64,000 nucleotides of DNA, taken from positions 7,688,001-7,752,000 of the forward strand of contig CM075103.1 in NCBI GenBank assembly GCA_037576195.1, in the 5' to 3' direction. This document shows, piece by piece, positions 1 to 14,600 of this stretch; position 1 is the stretch's first letter; every line of letters begins with the position of its first letter. Under the pieces are notes generated by a model. That model saw nothing but the letters and a program-made list of their open reading frames with translations. It ran no database searches and had not been told where the DNA came from. The DNA comes from Phytoseiulus persimilis. Taxonomy: Eukaryota > Arthropoda > Arachnida > Mesostigmata > Phytoseiidae. The translations under genes and the position numbers were made by a program.

Positions 1-3000
1 AATGTCTCAAACCCTACCTCCGGGGGAGCTCGGGTGCTTGGAACGTACGCGCACAAAAATATTTCAAGATTAAGCCCCCTTCGCTGACGAATCCGAAGGG
101 TTTCGGATGATGATTCGACATCTTCATCGCAGAACGGATCAATGTTCACCCGATCTGTTGCTCTCAAGAAACGCATCTCGACAGTACTTAAGGACCGATT
201 CCATCTGAGCGTGCGTCCCGCGGTACAGAGAATGCTCTTCCTGGAGATTTAGGCCAAGGAATGATTATAGAGGAGCACATCCTGATCGCGAGCGGAGCGG
301 CTCCTGGAGAGTGGAATCGTTTTTCACGTCTGCTTGACATGGCGCTCTTCTCTCCTGTTCATCCTTCAAACGGTGTTCCAGCAGGTAGCTCTCAAGATTG
401 GGTATGCGCGGAAATCTCTGAGGACCAGTAGTTGCTCCCCCTTCCTCCTCGCGGACGAGGGAGCGATAAATGCTTACGACGCACCAAGTCTTCGTGTAGA
501 AACGGCTTTCGCTGTCGTCGTGGGTGCACGCGGAGACGATCGTCTCGACGAATATTTCCTATCCCCCATTTTTATTTACCTGCACGGAACGATCCGAAGT
601 GGGTTTTCCTGCGTTATGAACATTTCGGAGAGATTGTGAGCTCACTCGAGCTCTCCGTTAGCGAAAGCAGCACGCTCCTCGCACAGAAATTCTTTCACTT
701 ATTTCCCATTTCACCATAGCAGCTTCGAAAATGAGACGGCGAAGGGTTTGATGACGAGAACCACGACACTTGAGGCTGAAAAGGTTGAGCGAGCGTTCAA
801 CAAGCGAACTGGAGGGCGAAGACAGATTGTGGGATGGATGGAGGAAAGGCGGGAGTTTTTTTGTCCCGACTGCCAAGAAGGTCGCTCCCCAAAAGCTGAG
901 GGCAGCGACCGCGAACGAAATTGAAGTGGGAAGCTAAAATATGAGGAAGCTAAAAAGGTCCTCAGAGACCTTCCCCACCGGCGAGCAAGTTTTTAATTCG
1001 TTTCGATTAAAGGAGAACCCGCGGAGCGTTCTCCACCCAAACAAACCGAGACTGAGAAGAATACGACGAGACGTACCGCTCCTCACGCGGTTCGCGGAGT
1101 TCAGATTCCGGACGTGAAAATACATGATTGGAGAGAAATTTTGTACTCGTTCGATTTGAGGTGTTCATCTTGATGCGTGTTTTTGAGAGCTACTTCGAGT
1201 GCTTCGAAGAAGGACGAGGTAGTCCCCATCCTTGATTCTGATACGGATCCAACTGTGAACTCATTGCTGATTCAGGGATTGGGGTTTGAATTTGAGAACG
1301 ATGGTCGAGATAAGATCTCTACTCAATGTGATCATTTAACGTGGAGCCAACGGTACGGAAGGGTCGAGCACTGTTGTTGACTTCATAATGATGAGGACGA
1401 AATGCTGCTGCCCATTTCGGCGATCACAGTCATTAAACAAGCACTCAAAATGGCAGTGCAAGAGACGCAGAGACTCCGTTTTCGGCCTTAAGTGAATTGA
1501 CCTGAATTTCATGGGGCGAACCATTACTTGAACCTCCGGCGGCTCAATCGGAGAGGCCGTTCAAAGTTCGCGTTGTTTCAACGGTCGCGACGATTGTGAC
1601 GTCACGAGCTAGCTTGGCTGCTCGCAGGCATCATGTAGCACTCGCATCGCTCATTGTTGTCGTGTGTAAATAAATCAAAAGTTGGATGGCGTGCAATTCA
1701 TTCCGGGCGGCTAATCAATTTCGTTTTGTCGCACTGCTTTCTCATGTCCTCGATGCCGAGAAGCGAACGCATAGAATGACGAACAACGGCGCTCATCCGA
1801 CTGTAACTCGAGCGGCTGCGTTCGTCGCTGCATTGAGGAATGATCCACTCGAAAATCGGTGCAGAGATCGCTTCGACAGCTGCACGGGAAGTGCATACGG
1901 ATTGTTACTCGGTGCCTATTCTGATATGTTTGGAAAATGCACGTGTTTTGGTGCTATGGAAGCCAAGAAACTTTACAGAAGCACCCATTTGCCTTAATTC
2001 TTGACTGATTAGGGTCGCTCCAATTTGTCACGAGGACCGTGATTACAAAGGCCATATCTGGATATGAGTGCAAGCCTGCAACGGATGAACTCATTGAGAG
2101 CCTCTCTAAACCTTCCCCATGAGCCTACATCGCCGTGAGGCCTAAAACACGAACCGAACCCTGGAGGCCTAATTCACGAGAACCGGTCCTCATCGCCCCG
2201 CAGAGAAAAAGAGCGAAGAGAATTCGTAGCGAAAGCTAGAGGCTACAACGTCCGATCCCCGTCGTACTTTTCCGCTGCAAACGCAACACGATACCAGGTT
2301 TCCGTGATCTGGTGAGCAAACAAGAATCGACTGAAGGGACCGATTGATCATTCTTTGCAGTCGCGAGCGTTACAACGACCGAGCCTCCGACCGCATGGCT
2401 ATTCCCGGTCGCATCTGGACCTGAGAGAGTGCGCGGACCCGTCGAAAATGACTTCACGGTTACAGGAAGAGGTTCGAGTCCACCGTTCCCAAACCCTTAT
2501 CTTCCCCTCCCTTTGGCCTAATCAACCTCTTTCGCTTTGCCACGGACCGAGTCTCCTTACATCCTCCTCATCTATCAACAGTTTTCTCTCATGACCCTCC
2601 TGCTCTCCGAGCGCTCCGTCGAGCGAGGGACAGATGGGATCGAAGTCAAGCGATCGGTCACAATTCCCGTGAATGTCAAGCCTCACCGGCACCCCGCGGT
2701 CTCGTTCAGCTTCAATCTGTAGCAGGGGAGGCCGTCGTTTCTTTAAATAGTCGGCACGCCACTCGAACAGCTATCACCGCGATCATCATGGCAACCATCG
2801 TTGCCAAAACTTCGTTGTGACAGTGAGATTCGATTGTGCCAGCTCGGAGCGAAGCCAAATATAGCATGTATGGACATGCCAGCTGACAAGTCTCCCGAAA
2901 GTCGTTCACACTCGCTCGTAGTACAATGCAAGCTCCATGCGAGGCGAGGCAACTGAGCTGGCTCCTCCGATCTCAGGAGAAACTGCCCGAAGAACGGAAG

Positions 3001-5676
3001 AGCATCACAGGAGGAGCGCCACCGATGTTCGATGATGGATGCGTTATCCCCCTTCCATGGTCAACTGGGAATGAATTGGTCCGAGGTGCAACCTGAGATC
3101 CGGATCAGACATCCAGGCAGAACCAGAATTGCAGGCACACGCACGCCCCAACAGATTGGCCGGTTCTGGGCATCGAACCCGCGCCGCATTCCCTTCCTCT
3201 CCGTCGTGAGGCAACGGTTTCGCGCTGGACACTTCGCAGAGCCTGCCCAGGAACAGAATTGATGTTGGAGCCACGTGTATGCTCTGCCTTCTCAGGCTCG
3301 CTTCCGAGTCAAGGCCCGGCATCCGACTGATCATTCCTTCCAACGTCGAGTCGGGCCTGTACACGCTTCACGAAGGGCCCACTCTAGAAGTGCACAGGAG
3401 TCCGTTTTCATCAGAGCAGATCATTTCTGTGTGAGAGGACCCGTTACAGATGTTGTCTCATAATTCGTGCTAAGAGCGTTTCCTTGTTTCCGCGTGGAAT
3501 CTCCACTCAACGTGGCGGTGGAGCAATGAGTCTTCATTACAGCAAGGTCGCATCGTTGAGGAGCCGCTGGGTGCACATCGTCGGAAACTGAAGAAACAAC
3601 TGGCAGAGAATAAAGTACGTCGGGCCGATACTCGTAACAGTGCTCCCCTAACATCTGACTGAAGCGAGTCAAGAGTTCGAGCAAACCTCAGAAGAAAAGG
3701 AGCATCACAGCACGTGGGAACATTCAGTTACTAATTCATCCGTTCGGAAACGGGCGAACGATGCGCGGCGCACAAGCCCCGCGTGAAGAGCCCGCAAACG
3801 TAAGGGCAAGAATTGTGCGGTTGAGGGAGCGAGGGCTAGGCCTGCGTAATAAAAATTGCATTCTAACATGAATGAGAAGCTATTACTGCGCGAGAAAGTT
3901 TCACGAGCGAATAAAACTGAAAAGGACCTGCCGACTTTTATGAAGGTTATTCGTTACTTGATTAAGATCCTGTTTACGACATTTTTTCCTCGGCTGGATA
4001 TTGGCCGGCCTTCCATCAACACTTACCCTCGCAGATCGCACCTAATCCGAAACAATGTTTCCGATCCGTGGAACGAAGCCAACGGAAGAATCAGACCCGG
4101 GAACCAATTGGGGATTCCGAAGTTCCCGCAACTTTCACGAATCTCCAGAGCCCGGTCGCTACTCCGCCAGGAGAAGATAGAACTAGAGCCTCGACCTACG
4201 TTCACCAGGTGGACACTTTCTCAATCTTCGAATCCGCTCGCGAACCCGATGCGGATGAACTGTTTTTCCGCGGCGAAGCTTCCGAAACTTGCTCTCTATT
4301 ATCATCGTCTAGAGTATCCGGATTGCGGTCCTGGAGACGAGCCGCTGAACATGGGGTCCATTAAGGCAGGTACAACCAAGCACGTAGGGAGACATGAGCA
4401 CGAGCGGTTTATGTCCTATCGTACTGTAGTCGCACGTTCGACTGGAAACAGTTTACAAGCCAATGTTCATTGACAGGAGCGCGAATTTCCTGTCGATAAC
4501 GAGACGCTGCTATACGAGTAGAACATTGGGGAGTCTGACAGTGAATCCGATTGTTCGTCGAAGCACTGTTTCCGATGGCGGGACATCGATCAGGCCGCGC
4601 CAAGTTCCGTCCACGGGCAGCCGTGAGTTGGGAGAGGTTGTTCCCGCGGGTTCCACCACCGCACGCTGTACTCGGAGACAGCGAGGCTTTCCCGAAAATC
4701 TCGCTCGGAACCGAAGAATTCATCGATCGCTCCGGAATCCCCCGCAAGACACAACCAAATCATCTGCGAGCCTGAATTTGTGAGACGGAAATTTCTTCCC
4801 AGGGCGATACGCACAAAGTGCTGATCCGATGGTTAGAGAAATGGGCGAACGTCCCTATGACGGGAGCTTTGCATAAAAATTCTCCTATTCCTCAGATTAA
4901 AGATGTTCCTCGACGTTCCCTCAAACGGGTCTCAGCCACAGCCTAGTCGGCCTCTAAGCCGGCAACCTATTCAAACATCGCAATTACGACCAGCTGCTCT
5001 TCAGCACATCCGATGGAGATGAGCATTGAATACGGAACACACGCAGAGTATACCAGCAAACTGGAATTCCCGACAGCTGCAACGGAGTCGTATGAGTCTC
5101 AGAGGATATTGTTTGCCGAACGGCTTGCTCGCGACGGAGAAGTTCGTTTTCCGAACCGCGGGCGTGGACTCCGCGGAGATTGTGGTTTGTCCCGATCGGA
5201 TGTCATCAGCCTGGTTGGTTCCAACTCTCGAGGATTCTCGGGACGGCCAGTGAACACTTGATACCCTCGGAGCTTCGATGTGCCGATTCCTCATGATGGA
5301 TTCGCGCAGCGAATCACCGGCTGAACGAGGGCGACTTCAACAGCGAGCGGGTGACTTGACCGGAGACCCTAGGTATGACAGCGTTTATTGGTCTGAATGT
5401 TTACAGAGAGAAGTTTCGCAACACCTCTTCGAAAATTGCTCGAACTTGCGATGGTTCGATCTTATTTCCGCGAGCTCGGTGTCCACATAATTCGCGATGC
5501 CCAGCTCGGGCGGGGCTCCTGAGTCGTGTGCGAAGACAGTTTCGTCCCGCAGAACTTTCGCAACCGAACTCTGGAAGGCGCCCGATACAAAAGTGAACAA
5601 GGGGCAGTGTGTCCCCAAGTCCTGCAAGGTAGCGAGTCCCCATTAGTCCACGAGAGGTCTCGGGTCGAGAGCCATT
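1..5676. other. no supported gene
   Basis: I see no exon chain or recognisable protein here. The longest open stretch is on the plus strand at 3856-4473 (205 codons). All three plus frames over about 4050-4480 read equally plausibly and none resembles a family I know, so I treat it as chance. The right boundary is the stop codon of the minus-strand kinase gene. A decayed gene could be hidden here, but I cannot show it by eye. Confidence 0.5.
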
Positions 5677-8629
5677 TCACATCCGGATTCGTTCTGGGAA
5701 AGTTTTCCGCTTCGATATGTTTCGATCGCGTTTGATTTGGATTCTAAGTCGAGCGCGAAGTAAACACTGCGGACAGAATGTATTCAAAAGAATATCATCG
5801 GCTGCGAGCGTGGTTTTTCCCTCACCTTTTGTTTCTCCGGCTCGAGGTATTCCCTTCGTCGCAACTGTAAAGTGGCCGACACTTTTGGAGAGAAGACACC
5901 TTCTCGACTAGGCTGCATGTGCCTGAGAACGCCCTCGAAGTTGATGCAGGAGTCGCCCCTTTCTAAGCTGTGGAGATCCAAACCCTCGAGAAACGGATGC
6001 GCCAGGAACTCGCTATAACCCCGCGAACATAGCCTTGCTGCAATAGAGAACGGAGAATCGTTAAACGGGGAACAACTGCTCGTGCAATACCCTCGGGAAG
6101 AAACGGGACGAGTATCACGGACCTGAAGGTTTCCCCTTCAGCAAACGAGCGACGAGGTCCTTGAGCTCGATCAAGTTTGTTTCGCGTGGACCCTTCCGAG
6201 GGAACTTGAAATTTACAGCTCGGATATTCGCTTCCAGCTCATCGTCGTTGGCACCTCGGAACGCAATTTTTCCGAAACACATTTCGTAGATTGTGGCCCC
6301 CACTGCCCACCTGCAATCATTCTCACTTATTCAAAACTACCGCTGGGAGTCGCTCGGGCTCATTTCCCACATGCGCCACTAGATACGGGCCTCACCAGTC
6401 TACGGCGCGACCATACGCAGCGACTTTGAAGAATTCCGGTGGGTGATAGTTCATCGTTCCGGCGCTCTCTCGATCGTTGAACTCGGTGAACGTTCGTCGG
6501 AAGTAGCTCCTCAGTCGTTTTCGCGAGAACATCCCAATACAGATTTTCACTGTGTCGAAATCGATCATCTTCAGAGCGCAGCTATGTGTGATCATCAAGT
6601 TTGATGGCTTGGGAGTTATCAGCGTTCAGTTACTGAGATTGGTCCATCATCTAACGGAGGCCCTGTGCCAAGAATTGTCCCGATATCCTGAACATTCCTC
6701 AATATGGCCGCGAGCATCTCGCGTTGCCGATCGCTCTTGGCTTCCTGGAGGGTTCTTCAAGACTGTTTTGATAAGGGGCGGGACGTTTCAATCGGTTGTC
6801 ACCGCGCAGCCTCAGGTACTCGGGTGGAAAATTGGGGAGGGTGAGTAATTTTCCCGCGTTTCATCGTGAGAATCGATCTCGCGTACTTTCCCGGAAGTCA
6901 AAAGCCCGCTCGACTTTCTGAAAGTTGAGGGAGAATATGGCATACAGGACGCCTTTGCCCCACTGATTCGTCGTGCAGCGACGAATTTATTCTCTAGCGG
7001 AAGAAAAGCTTCTCGTGAATAATGCCCAGTTGAGAGTCCTCTGAACGATCAGCTGATAGTCTGACGGAAATCCTCAGCCGAAACGAGTGGTCAACTTCGG
7101 CAGGACGAGACTTCAGGACGGGCGTTCCTGACTCTGTCGCGAGCGACACTTAGCGACTCAGGAAATTACGAAGCCGCTCACGAGTTCCCCAACCACGTGG
7201 TCGGCTCACGAGTGCAGATTTGAGCCTCCGAATCGAGGCTGTCTCGATCGGGAGGTCAAGATGTCAGCGAAGGGCTCGAAAACCACCGTCCACACCATGA
7301 GAACGGACGTCATGGTTTCCCATCTCTCCGGGCAGGTGGCCTAGTGACACTTTATTCCGTGCTGGCAGCGCCATGAACCCAGTGTCCGACTCTGAGCGCT
7401 GAGAACTCCAACCATCGGGTGATGCCGAATGCACTCTACGGACCCGGAGGCCAAATGAGGGCGGCCAGCGGAATTCCACAAGCTTCCTGATGCGAGCAAC
7501 CAGATCAGCGTGTATCAGAATCATTGGGCGCCCGCCACCAAAATCGGCATTCTTTTTCCTCCTCCCGGTCATCGGCTGAAGCCCGATGTTTCTGACCGGA
7601 TCTTGGGGAACATACCCTCGTCGAGCCTCCACTAACGGAAACGGAAGCCGCTCACCTTTATGTCGCCATGCATGAATCCTTTGAAGTGTAGATATTGAGT
7701 CGCCATGCCCAGCTGCGCGCATAGCGGCCGCAACACCCTCATCGGGAGACCGTTCTCGGTGTGAACGACTTTTTCGAGGTCAACGCCCCGAATATATTCC
7801 ATTATGGTCACGAATGCCTCGTGTATAGCGAAGGAAGCGTGGTATCGGACCAATAGAGGATGATTGATCATAGAGGCCACGACTTTATCGACACAGGCGT
7901 ACTTGTCCATATCAAACATGTTACCTTTCACCAGTTTCACCGTGCAAGGAATCGTTCGCGCGAACCGTGCTTTGTACACTGCCCCAAAACCACCCGCGCC
8001 CAACAGGACATCACCCTGGATCATGTACATCTGAGGGATCGTGACCTCGGTGGCTCGTTTCTCTAGATGTGCTTCTAGATGCTCGTAATGCGCGCGAACA
8101 TCGCACCACTGCGTCGGAGGCAGCCATGATAGTTCTTCGATCTTAGAGATCAGATCCTCCAGCACGAGGATCAACCGCCGGATTATGTTCGAGAGATACT
8201 GCAATCCAGGAACCGTTAGATTCGTTCCGATCCAATTTTGATCTCCCCGCATCGTCCGAACAGAAAACTCGGGCCCCTCCGACCACGAACCGCGGCAGCT
8301 CTCGGCGTATCTTTGACCAAGTAGTCGAAGAGGGAGGCCAGATTCTCCAAGTCCTCTCGCACGTCGTCGAACCCCAAGCGATTCCTGGTCATCATACAGA
8401 AAAGTTCGTACGCAGTTCGACACGACTGTTCCATCACGAAGTGCTCTCGTGGTGTGCGACTCGTTTTCACTTTGCGTTCTCTCAAGATGAAGGATTGTAC
8501 GAGGTTTTCCGCTGTCGCCACCAACCTGAAAAATTCAATCATTTTCACTGAGTGCTCAGGACACTTATCGTTCGTTGTGGAGCTTCCGCTAGATTTCATT
8601 CCAGAAGGACGCTCTCCTTTCCCTTCCAT
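5677..8629 (-). CDS. divergent AGC-like serine/threonine protein kinase, six exons
   Basis: Predicted to transfer phosphate from ATP to Ser/Thr of unknown cytoplasmic targets. Exons in transcript order: 8629-8291, 8198-7656, 6607-6396, 6310-6123, 6037-5826, 5766-5677. All joins keep frame, giving 527 residues. Residues 1-179 are a helical, charged N-terminal region. The kinase domain follows: loop GAGGFGAV (180-187), ATP lysine in TVKLV (201), catalytic HGDIKPSN (290-297), metal-binding DFD (310-312), activation-segment end GTMNYHPPE (to 352), then YGRAVDWWAVGATIYEM and a basic C-tail. The sequence around YGRAVDWW and the N-terminal helices recall AGC/MAST-type kinases, but that assignment is inference. 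Oddities: HRD is HGD, DFG is DFD, APE is PPE; the catalytic Lys, Asp and Asn remain, so activity is possible. The start is uncertain: Met at 8629, 8599 or 8542 all fit, and a TTTTTCAG acceptor just downstream of 8542 would imply an unseen upstream exon. The first donor (GTTCGT at 8290) and the GTCCGT donor at 6122 are weak. Confidence 0.85.
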
Positions 8630-11600
8630 GCTCGATTTTTGGCGCCGTTCAGGAAGCGACTGTCGAACGCAGACTTCCAGCCATGCACAAAACGTCTCTC
8701 ATGACAACGAAACTCACTGGCCCGGAGCCGCAAACAGAAGTGGCGACTGATTTCTCGGAATGATTAATCAATGTCACCGATACGATCCGGGATTCCACAG
8801 AGATCCGAAGCGGCCCCTCTGATGAGCGTGGGTGTCGTGGTAACTGGGAGAGGACGCGCAGGAGCACCCCTGCTCAGATCTCGAATCAGCTGCTTGGTAT
8901 TCCCCAAATGCCTCACGTGTTTCCGCGGTTGACAGTCTCCCGATTCGTATGCTCAATGGAGTTCCCAGACGAGCGGGGGAAGCTTCCCGTCACGGACAAC
9001 GTCCCAAAATTCGAGGGGGATGGAATGTAAGTTCCATCCTACGCGAGGCTCTGAGAAGACTAGAGATAATCTCAAGGAGCCGTTCTTCTTCCTTGCCGAT
9101 CCGCTCACCGATCGGATGGTTTCTGACTGCTTCCTGATATATTCGGAGCCACTCCGACGATCCTGGGATCCGAGACAGATGAGCTCATCAGCTCTGAGAG
9201 CGACGTTCAGGGGTCGTGGAACTCAGTTGGGTCGATTGCGGAATATTCTCGACTCCGTCGCTCCTTTTCTCACTGAAGGGATGGACCGACTGAGACTCGA
9301 TTTCTGATATCGACTCCGGAGCGAATAGCGATGTGCGCTGATTGTGAGCCAACTCCGCATGTGTTTTTGTGCAGCATTCAGAAGGATTGCAGCAGAGACG
9401 AAGTTGTGGGAGACAACAGCGCTCCAACTTCACCTCCATCGCCCAAGACTCCGGGTCAAACAATATCCGATTATCTGCGGCGCTCAATCGAGGTTAACAG
9501 TCACGTGGCGCTCGCACAAAAACCTTTCAAGCCGTGTCAACGGCACGCTTCTCGGTGGGAAAGTCTCGTTCCTAACTTGAAAACTTGACAGATTCTTTTT
9601 CGTTCGAAGTTCCTCCCGTCGTCTGCCCGCAGCGGAACTCGCGTCCAAACGTTCTACGGACAAGACCTTGAACAATGTTGGTGAAAGCGAAAATCTCAAA
9701 CAAACCTTGCGTTCGTCGCTCTGATCTCGTTGAAAACACACTTCTTGTTGATTTTTAGTCGGACACCATCATCTCTCTCGACGAGGCGGGCTACAACATA
9801 AAAACCGGATTGTTTTGAAGAAATGTGTTGCAAAACCTCCAACTTCGAGCTCAGCGCTGGAAGCTGGGGATCTCTTTCCCTTCCCCGAAACTTCTCACAT
9901 ATCAACGAGTGGTGTCATTCGATCGGGCGAAATGAACCTGGGGTTTCTGAGCACTCCACGATCATGGCGGGCTTCACTTGAGGAGGAACCTGTACGGAAC
10001 ACCGGCGTCCGCTGTCGATTCGCTGAGCATTCCTCCTCCGCTCGTCTGCCCAGCGTTGGGTTGCCTCGGAACGCTGTAGTGTGGCTCTTCGTTATTATCC
10101 GTTGATGGTCGCAGATCGTCCCTCGTTTGCGGGCTTTCTCCACTAATTCACTTTCCGCAAATCCGTCTGACACTTGTCATCCCATCTCCCCGCCAGATGA
10201 ACCGAAATCCCCCGACACAAGTACACGCCTTTACGCTGAGCTTCGTTAACGTCATCATGCTCGTCGTTGCCGCCCTTCTCAACTCGTTACGAAAGCGTGT
10301 TTCGAATCATCGGAACATTGACGCCGGCTGCCGCCCGGGCTAACTCCAGGCCGCAAAAGGTAGAGAGCTCAGTGATGGCTCGACATATTTCATTTTTTTC
10401 AGCTCGGAAAAGGAGAAACGGATGCGCGGTCGATTTATTGTCTCAGGTTTCAGCTACCACATCGAGGAAGGCAAAGGCAACTCAGAGCTATCGCATTTCA
10501 TGGTTTCTAACACGCGCATTTGCGTTTGAATCCGAGTGGGAGCGGAGCTCTGTCCATATTGCGGTTTCGGAGACACCGTTGTGTTGCGGCCACTCATCTA
10601 CTCCAATATGGCCGGCTTTGTGCCCCGGCAGTCCGGAGCATCAATGTGCCGTCGGATGTTCTCCCGCGTACTCGGAATATCTCGAGAAAAGCTCATCGAG
10701 GTTTGATGTAGTTATTTGCGGTGCCGTGTCGTCAAGTCTCACAGAGTCCGCTCCCGTAGGGGAGGCTGCGGCCTGGCAGTGCGAGCTCAGTTTCCGAACG
10801 GGTTTGTATTCTTCGGGACGGAAAAGACACGCTCTTGGTGGATCGCCTCCCATTCCTCGTGGAATATTAAATTCAAAACGACTCGCCTGCGGTTTCTTCA
10901 GTGATTGCGACCGCATAAAGTTTCAGAGTTTCTCAAGTAGAGCTTTTGGCTCGGGTTCTTCGCCTCTCTCTTGCTCGGTTCCGATACTGGATCAGCGGAC
11001 AGCAGCATGGCTTCTGCCCACAGCCTCAGGGAACTTGTTGACCTGAGTACCAACTTACGATTCTATCTCAAACTTGAAAGGAGTCGCTGAGTAGGAAATT
11101 TACTCGGAACGCTTCCGTTTATTCGTTAGAGATGACATCGGTGATGAGGACAATGGAGGAAATTGCATCTATCTATCCATTTCCAGGTGAGAACCGCCGA
11201 TCTGTTTGATTTTATCGTCTCAGCTGTTAGCTTGTCTTGGATCTTCCCCGCGATTGCTCCGATCGGTTTCAGACTCGCAGCGCCTTATAGAGCGAGTCTT
11301 TAGGGACGGCACGAGTCAACCGACTCGAATTATCTCACCCTCCCACCTATTCTCGCCCCCCCCCCCCCTCCACCCCTCCAAAAAAGTCTCGTTCGCCTCG
11401 GTCGCTCGGGCAGGGTCTGTCTTTCTGTAAACATGGGTGTAAGCTTGTCCGCGCAGACCGAAGAACAGCTCTGATAATGCTTCAAGAATGGTTTGAGAGC
11501 GCCCCCGGAGTGAGTCGTTCCCATCACTATTTCAATATGGAAGGCTTGAGGATACATTGCTGGGAAACCGTTCAGAGTAACGTCTGGTCATGAAAAGAAG

Positions 11601-14600
11601 AACAGAAATGGAGCGGAAAATATACGGAGAATCTGACGGCGCTCTTGAAATCGGTTGTACTGATGTCTTAGTAGTCAGCCAAGAGCCGGCTCGCTATGGA
11701 AACTCGCCGCATGTTGTTTAGCGGGTCTCTGGGAACGACTTGGACTACGCATCGCGCTCGTAGCCCCTCTCACTCCCGCCCTCTGGAGCGTCCCGTGTCC
11801 CCATTGCTGCGTGACCCTTTAACGAATGATCAGATCGACATGAAACTCGCGCTACGTTATCGAGGGCGTCTCCGTGGTGGAGGAAATAAAGTACGTTCCA
11901 GGAACGGTCGTCCTGGTATCTCAGCAAAACCTTAGAGAGAACCTGGCAAAAAACCTTGCGCATGACCGGACAGAAAACGTTACAAGGAGCCTAAACGAAT
12001 AAGGCTCTCCAGTTAGGAATAAGCCAGAAGCAAAGTCAAGAGCCTGCAGCCGACATTCCCGCTCCGCACAGCAATCCGGAGGAGGCCTCCCTGAAGTGTC
12101 GCAAAAGGACGGTCGTAATCTTGGAGCGACCGCAAATCAGGAATGAAGCGATGCGACGGAGGAGTGCCGACCGGTCGGACAGAGGAATGAACCCAAAGAA
12201 GCCGAAAGACGAACGAAGAGCACTAACGGACAACTGAATACGCAGGAAGCTCTTGTGAGGTGCGTTTGGAGCGGGTGACAATAATCAGCGTGATGCAGTG
12301 AAGCAACACTCATTGGAGAAAAAGTGACAACGCCGACCGAAGAAAAATCAACTCCTCAATTAGGCACAGAGTGAGCGCGCGAGTAGCGAAGGCCTGCTCT
12401 CATCAAAATAATGGACGTCGCTTCCGCGAAACGCGCGAGCTCGTTTCTCCAACACGTGGCTCCGAGCAAACATCGCCCCGCCTCTCCCTTCTCCTCATTT
12501 TCTCGCAGATTCTCTTTTCTTCGTCTTCCATTGCGGGTTCCTTCCTCCCGTTATTTTGGTTCTGCTCCTGGCCTTGTCGATTCCTGGCTGCTCGCTTCTC
12601 CTTCCTTGGTTGGAAGCACACGTACTCGGGATCGCGGTCTAATGATGGGAACATGGCAAGTGACACACGAATGTTCCTCATGAAAGAGAAAAGGGAGGAA
12701 CCTGCTTCGAAACCTCAACTTTCTAGAAACGATCGTGCTCCCGAGAATGAAACATGGTCGGCATTGATACATCGATATGAGCACGGCCCAGAGCAGGAGA
12801 GGAAGGGCGCGACGAAACAGGAACGAACAACGGACGAATATATTGTGCGAACATAAATGACTGCGCACGGAACAGGAGAGAAAGGACAACGCTCGGAGGA
12901 ACGGGAATGGGACCACCGCCGCCCGGAATTATTTAGCGTCGCGGGGAGAAGCGAGATCTCGGGATGGAGGAGGGGGACTCCACGGATTCATCTTGCGAGA
13001 CGCTCTTTTCGTCAAAGGTCCCTGAGAACCGCACGCGGAAATCTCTGCAATCCAGCGGGGAGTGTTCACCGGACAACTCAGCCATTTCTCAGAAGATTGA
13101 AAACACATCCACAGGAGAACCGCTGGTAGGTCCTGGCGGGATCGAGGCAGGCGTTTAGGGAAGCCGACTCGAAGCAAAACGTTGTGAAACCATCGACGAA
13201 ACCATAACTTTTCCGCTTTCCACCTCGGAACGGAGAACATCGACGTTATCTGGGTATTCAAACGCAGCCAAACGCATGGGTTCTGAATTGACCTTGCTCA
13301 ATGAGGGGCGGAATTTCCCAGAATTTCGAAAGCTCTGCTGCGAACGATAGAGGAAAGTAGCATGCTGTTGCGGACCGAGCTCGGGTCGACCGCACGAAGC
13401 ATTGCTCGGAGCCGCGCTCCGATTCTATTATGAAATCTATGTACGAACGACCAAAATCCTCCTGATGGAAAAAAGATCCCGGCCGCGCTATATAGCGAAT
13501 GTTTTTGCTTTCGGATCTCCGAGCAGCAGCCACAACAACGACAACAAAAGAAATAGCGGCTGCGGCAGAGTGAACGAAGTTTCCGACAACACATGGCACA
13601 GACCACGGAGAGCCTGCCGAGTTTCGGCATGCGCACTGAACTATTTGGTTGTCTGGATCGAAGACTCGAATCTTCTCCTTTGTTTGACTCTCGCTCATGG
13701 ATTGTAAAATCCGAGACAGAGAGCAGTCCATCCCATGGAGTTCAGGGAGAGTGATGGATGCGAGAAGTTATTTTTTTCCTTCGATGCCTTACGGGGAGAC
13801 ATTCCCCGGCGAGGTACTATACCCCGCGAGGCGGGAGCAGGTTTGAATGATTGACGAAAGTATTCGCTCAAATCGATGCTGAAGCAACCACCTTCCATCC
13901 GTGGGAGGCATTGATTCTTCGTTCCTCAGAGGCGGCTCTGCCTCGGAGCCACTGATTGTGAGATATAGTCGCGTGGGTTGCCCATCCCTTCGGATACTGA
14001 AAGAGTTGCCGAAATCATCAGCCGATTTTGAGAAGATTCTCCTCGCATGCGACAGATACCGGGAGGAGACAGGGCTCCGGCTAGTTCCGAACCAAGGAGG
14101 ATAGACAAGGACCCGAATCCACAGTGCTCTCCGAAACCTGAACCGGATTTGCAGTGAGACCTCCTTCATCATCCAACATCAATCACTAGAGGGACGGATT
14201 GAGGAATTGCAGGATTGCCCAGTGCACGAATGGAAGTCAAAGTCGAAGACGAGTCCATCATGAGCTCGTTGACCAGATTCTCATTCCAAGCCGATCCATT
14301 ACGGAATGCAGGACGAAAAGTTAACTCCAACTATGTTTTGGGAGGTTCCGATCCAGTCAAGCTTATGATCGATCCATGAATCCCTGCGGGTTTGCAGGAC
14401 TAACCGCGAGACCCCTCCCGTATTTTCTTTTCTCCGAAGGAACCCGTCGGACGGAGAAGCAGTCCCGTTCAACAGACCACCGGGGCTTCGTATCCGACGC
14501 TTCGAAGTTCCGTGGGTAGTTACTGACCACACAACGGAGCCCCGAGTTCTGCGTATTGCCCTTCCGGTCACTCTCTTAACAAGCGACTTTCGAGGATCGC

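Noticed and set aside
2465-2490. Plus-strand GGTTCGAGTCC, another B-box-like motif
   Set aside because: The surrounding sequence does not fold into a tRNA cloverleaf and has no A box at the right distance.
3160-3185. Minus-strand GGGTTCGATGCCC, resembling a tRNA T-arm / polymerase III B box
   Set aside because: Only three of five stem pairs form, and no matching anticodon arm, D arm or acceptor stem is found upstream, so neither a tRNA nor a tRNA-derived SINE is supported.
10267-11046. 259-codon open frame on the plus strand
   Set aside because: Serine/arginine-rich composition without any known domain; the other frames look equally coding-like. Treated as chance in balanced-GC DNA.
13900-14340. 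Plus-strand frames (about 67 and 50 codons) that read like gag-type or cellular protein pieces
   Set aside because: No protease, polymerase or terminal repeats nearby and no recognisable motif; insufficient to call any element.
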